64,000 nt of DNA from Pseudomonas pergaminensis (GTDB lineage: Bacteria; Pseudomonadota; Gammaproteobacteria; Pseudomonadales; Pseudomonadaceae). Made by a program: the position numbers and the translations under genes. Within the stretch, counting starts at the first letter, position 1. The number at the start of each line of letters is the position of its first letter. Under the pieces are notes generated by a model that was not told the DNA's origin, ran no database searches, and worked only from the letters and a program-made list of their open reading frames with translations. Location of the stretch: assembly GCF_024112395.2 (NCBI RefSeq), contig NZ_CP078013.2, positions 4,216,001 to 4,280,000 of the forward strand, in the 5' to 3' direction. Shown piece after piece: positions 62,830 through 64,000 of this stretch.

Positions 62830-64000
62830 GCACATTGACGACCCTGCTGGTGGCCAACCGTGGCGAGATTGCCTGCCGGGTGATGCGCACCGCCAAGGCC
62901 ATGGGCCTGACCACCGTGGCGGTGCACAGCGCCACCGACCGCGATGCGCGTCACAGTCGCGAGGCTGATATTCGTGTCGACCTGGGCGGCAGCAAAGCCA
63001 CTGACAGCTACCTGCAAATCGACAAACTGATCGCCGCCGCCCAGGCCAGTGGCGCCCAGGCGATTCACCCAGGCTATGGTTTTTTGTCCGAGAACGCCGG
63101 CTTTGCCCGCGCGATTGAAGCAGCCGGGCTGATCTTCCTCGGCCCGCCCGCCTCGGCGATTGATGCCATGGGCAGCAAATCGGCCGCCAAGGCACTGATG
63201 GAAACCGCGGGCGTCCCCCTGGTGCCCGGTTATCACGGCGAAGCCCAAGACCTGGAAACCTTCCGCGCCGCCTGTGAGCGCATCGGCTACCCCGTGCTAC
63301 TCAAGGCCACGGCCGGTGGCGGCGGCAAAGGCATGAAAGTGGTCGAGGACGTCAGCCAATTGGCCGAAGCCCTCGCGTCGGCCCAGCGTGAAGCACTGTC
63401 GTCCTTCGGCAATGGGCAGATGCTGGTGGAAAAGTACCTGCTCAAGCCGCGTCACGTGGAGATCCAGGTGTTTGCCGACAGGCACGGGCACTGCCTGTAC
63501 CTCAATGAACGGGACTGCTCGATCCAGCGTCGCCACCAAAAAGTCGTCGAGGAAGCACCGGCGCCGGGCTTGAGTGTCGAACAACGCAAGGCCATGGGCG
63601 AAGCTGCTGTGCGGGCTGCTCAGGCGATCGGTTATGTCGGTGCCGGTACGGTGGAGTTTTTGCTCGACGCACGCGGCGAATTCTTCTTCATGGAGATGAA
63701 CACGCGGCTGCAGGTGGAGCACCCGGTAACCGAGGCGATCACCGGCCTGGACCTGGTGGCCTGGCAGATTCGTGTCGCCCAGGGCGAGGCGTTGCCGATC
63801 ACCCAGGCGCAGGTGCCGCTGATTGGCCATGCGATAGAAGTGCGGCTGTATGCCGAGGACCCGGCCAATGATTTCCTGCCCGCCACCGGGCACCTGACGC
63901 TCTACCGCGAATCCGCATCGGGGCCGGGGCGTCGCGTGGACAGCGGGGTCGAGCAAGGCGACAGCGTGTCGCCCTTCTACGACCCCATGCTCGGCAAGTT
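62826..64000 (+). CDS. liuD: Methylcrotonyl-CoA carboxylase, biotin carboxylase (alpha) subunit, partial
   Basis: The first ~391 residues of a protein of about 650. LLVANRGEIACRVMRTAKAMGL, AIHPGYGFLSENAGFARA, the ATP-grasp loop KATAGGGGKGMKVV, FMEMNTRLQVEHPVTE and IEVRLYAEDP show a complete biotin carboxylase domain so far; the biotinyl domain lies outside the window. Coupled to liuC by a 4-base overlap. Confidence 0.96.
   Translation, partial: MSTLTTLLVANRGEIACRVMRTAKAMGLTTVAVHSATDRDARHSREADIRVDLGGSKATDSYLQIDKLIAAAQASGAQAIHPGYGFLSENAGFARAIEAAGLIFLGPPASAIDAMGSKSAAKALMETAGVPLVPGYHGEAQDLETFRAACERIGYPVLLKATAGGGGKGMKVVEDVSQLAEALASAQREALSSFGNGQMLVEKYLLKPRHVEIQVFADRHGHCLYLNERDCSIQRRHQKVVEEAPAPGLSVEQRKAMGEAAVRAAQAIGYVGAGTVEFLLDARGEFFFMEMNTRLQVEHPVTEAITGLDLVAWQIRVAQGEALPITQAQVPLIGHAIEVRLYAEDPANDFLPATGHLTLYRESASGPGRRVDSGVEQGDSVSPFYDPMLGK

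Noticed and set aside
1..64000. Prophage, integron or genomic island across the window
   Set aside because: No integrase, transposase, att-like tRNA ends or structural phage genes were seen; the C4-like element stands alone.

Overview
The window looks like a chromosomal segment of a Pseudomonas of the P. fluorescens group. Evidence: high-GC coding sequence, dense operons, many GGGAGC/GCTTG-type REP palindromes at gene ends, a liu leucine/isoprenoid catabolic cluster, an SfnB-type sulfur operon, and a sigma-54 promoter followed by an A-rich small RNA next to the HMG-CoA lyase gene (the location I recall for crcY). No rRNA, tRNA, IS element, integrase or CRISPR array was seen. Both ends cut through genes: mgtA at the left, liuD at the right.

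Layout. 1-2.3 kb: mgtA (minus strand) with a long structured leader. 2.7-5.7 kb: a GNAT enzyme, an FKBP isomerase, a small DUF6124/DUF3077-like gene behind a phage C4/P4-CI-like RNA element, a lysozyme-like lipoprotein, and a RidA homologue frameshifted by a 7-bp tandem repeat. 5.9-16.1 kb: a ten-gene minus-strand cluster (sfnB, a lone acyl-CoA-dehydrogenase C-terminal domain, an NtaA/DszA-type flavin monooxygenase, a degenerate AMP-binding protein, a five-gene branched-chain-type ABC importer, an FAD protein) apparently driven by sigma-54 and probably used for organosulfur scavenging. 16.1-18.8 kb: a duplicated sigma-54 promoter plus truncated cupin, an unknown 117-aa gene, and an XRE-cupin regulator divergent from an EamA exporter.

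19.0-25.1 kb: a six-cistron Mrp Na+/H+ antiporter operon (mrpA with fused MrpB, then C to G). 25.2-33.4 kb: HIT protein, HxlR regulator, SDR, a second signal peptidase I, a DHFR-family reductase plus a DHFR remnant, cysS, glnS, ppiB and lpxH. 33.6-38.3 kb: a MarR-controlled EmrAB-type tripartite efflux operon with twin palindromic operators. 38.4-43.8 kb: tamA-tamB. 43.9-47.7 kb: GNAT, xthA, a six-copy ~74-bp tandem REP array, and a PstS-like/OmpA fusion. 47.9-50.2 kb: an acyl-CoA dehydrogenase divergent from a LysR regulator.

50.3-64 kb: the liu regulon is split. liuR-liuE come first, then the candidate crcY sRNA, then a 1714-aa LRR/NEL-type E3 ubiquitin ligase toxin gene, then an acyl-CoA synthetase divergent from liuABCD. 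Similar palindromes (TTGACGTTTACGTCAA before liuR; TTGACGTAAACGT and TTACGTTAACGTAA before liuA) suggest that both halves still answer to LiuR. The points most worth checking are the C4/CI-like element with its small gene, the crcY-NEL toxin junction, the promoter/cupin duplication at sfnB, the repeat-driven RidA frameshift and the mgtA leader.
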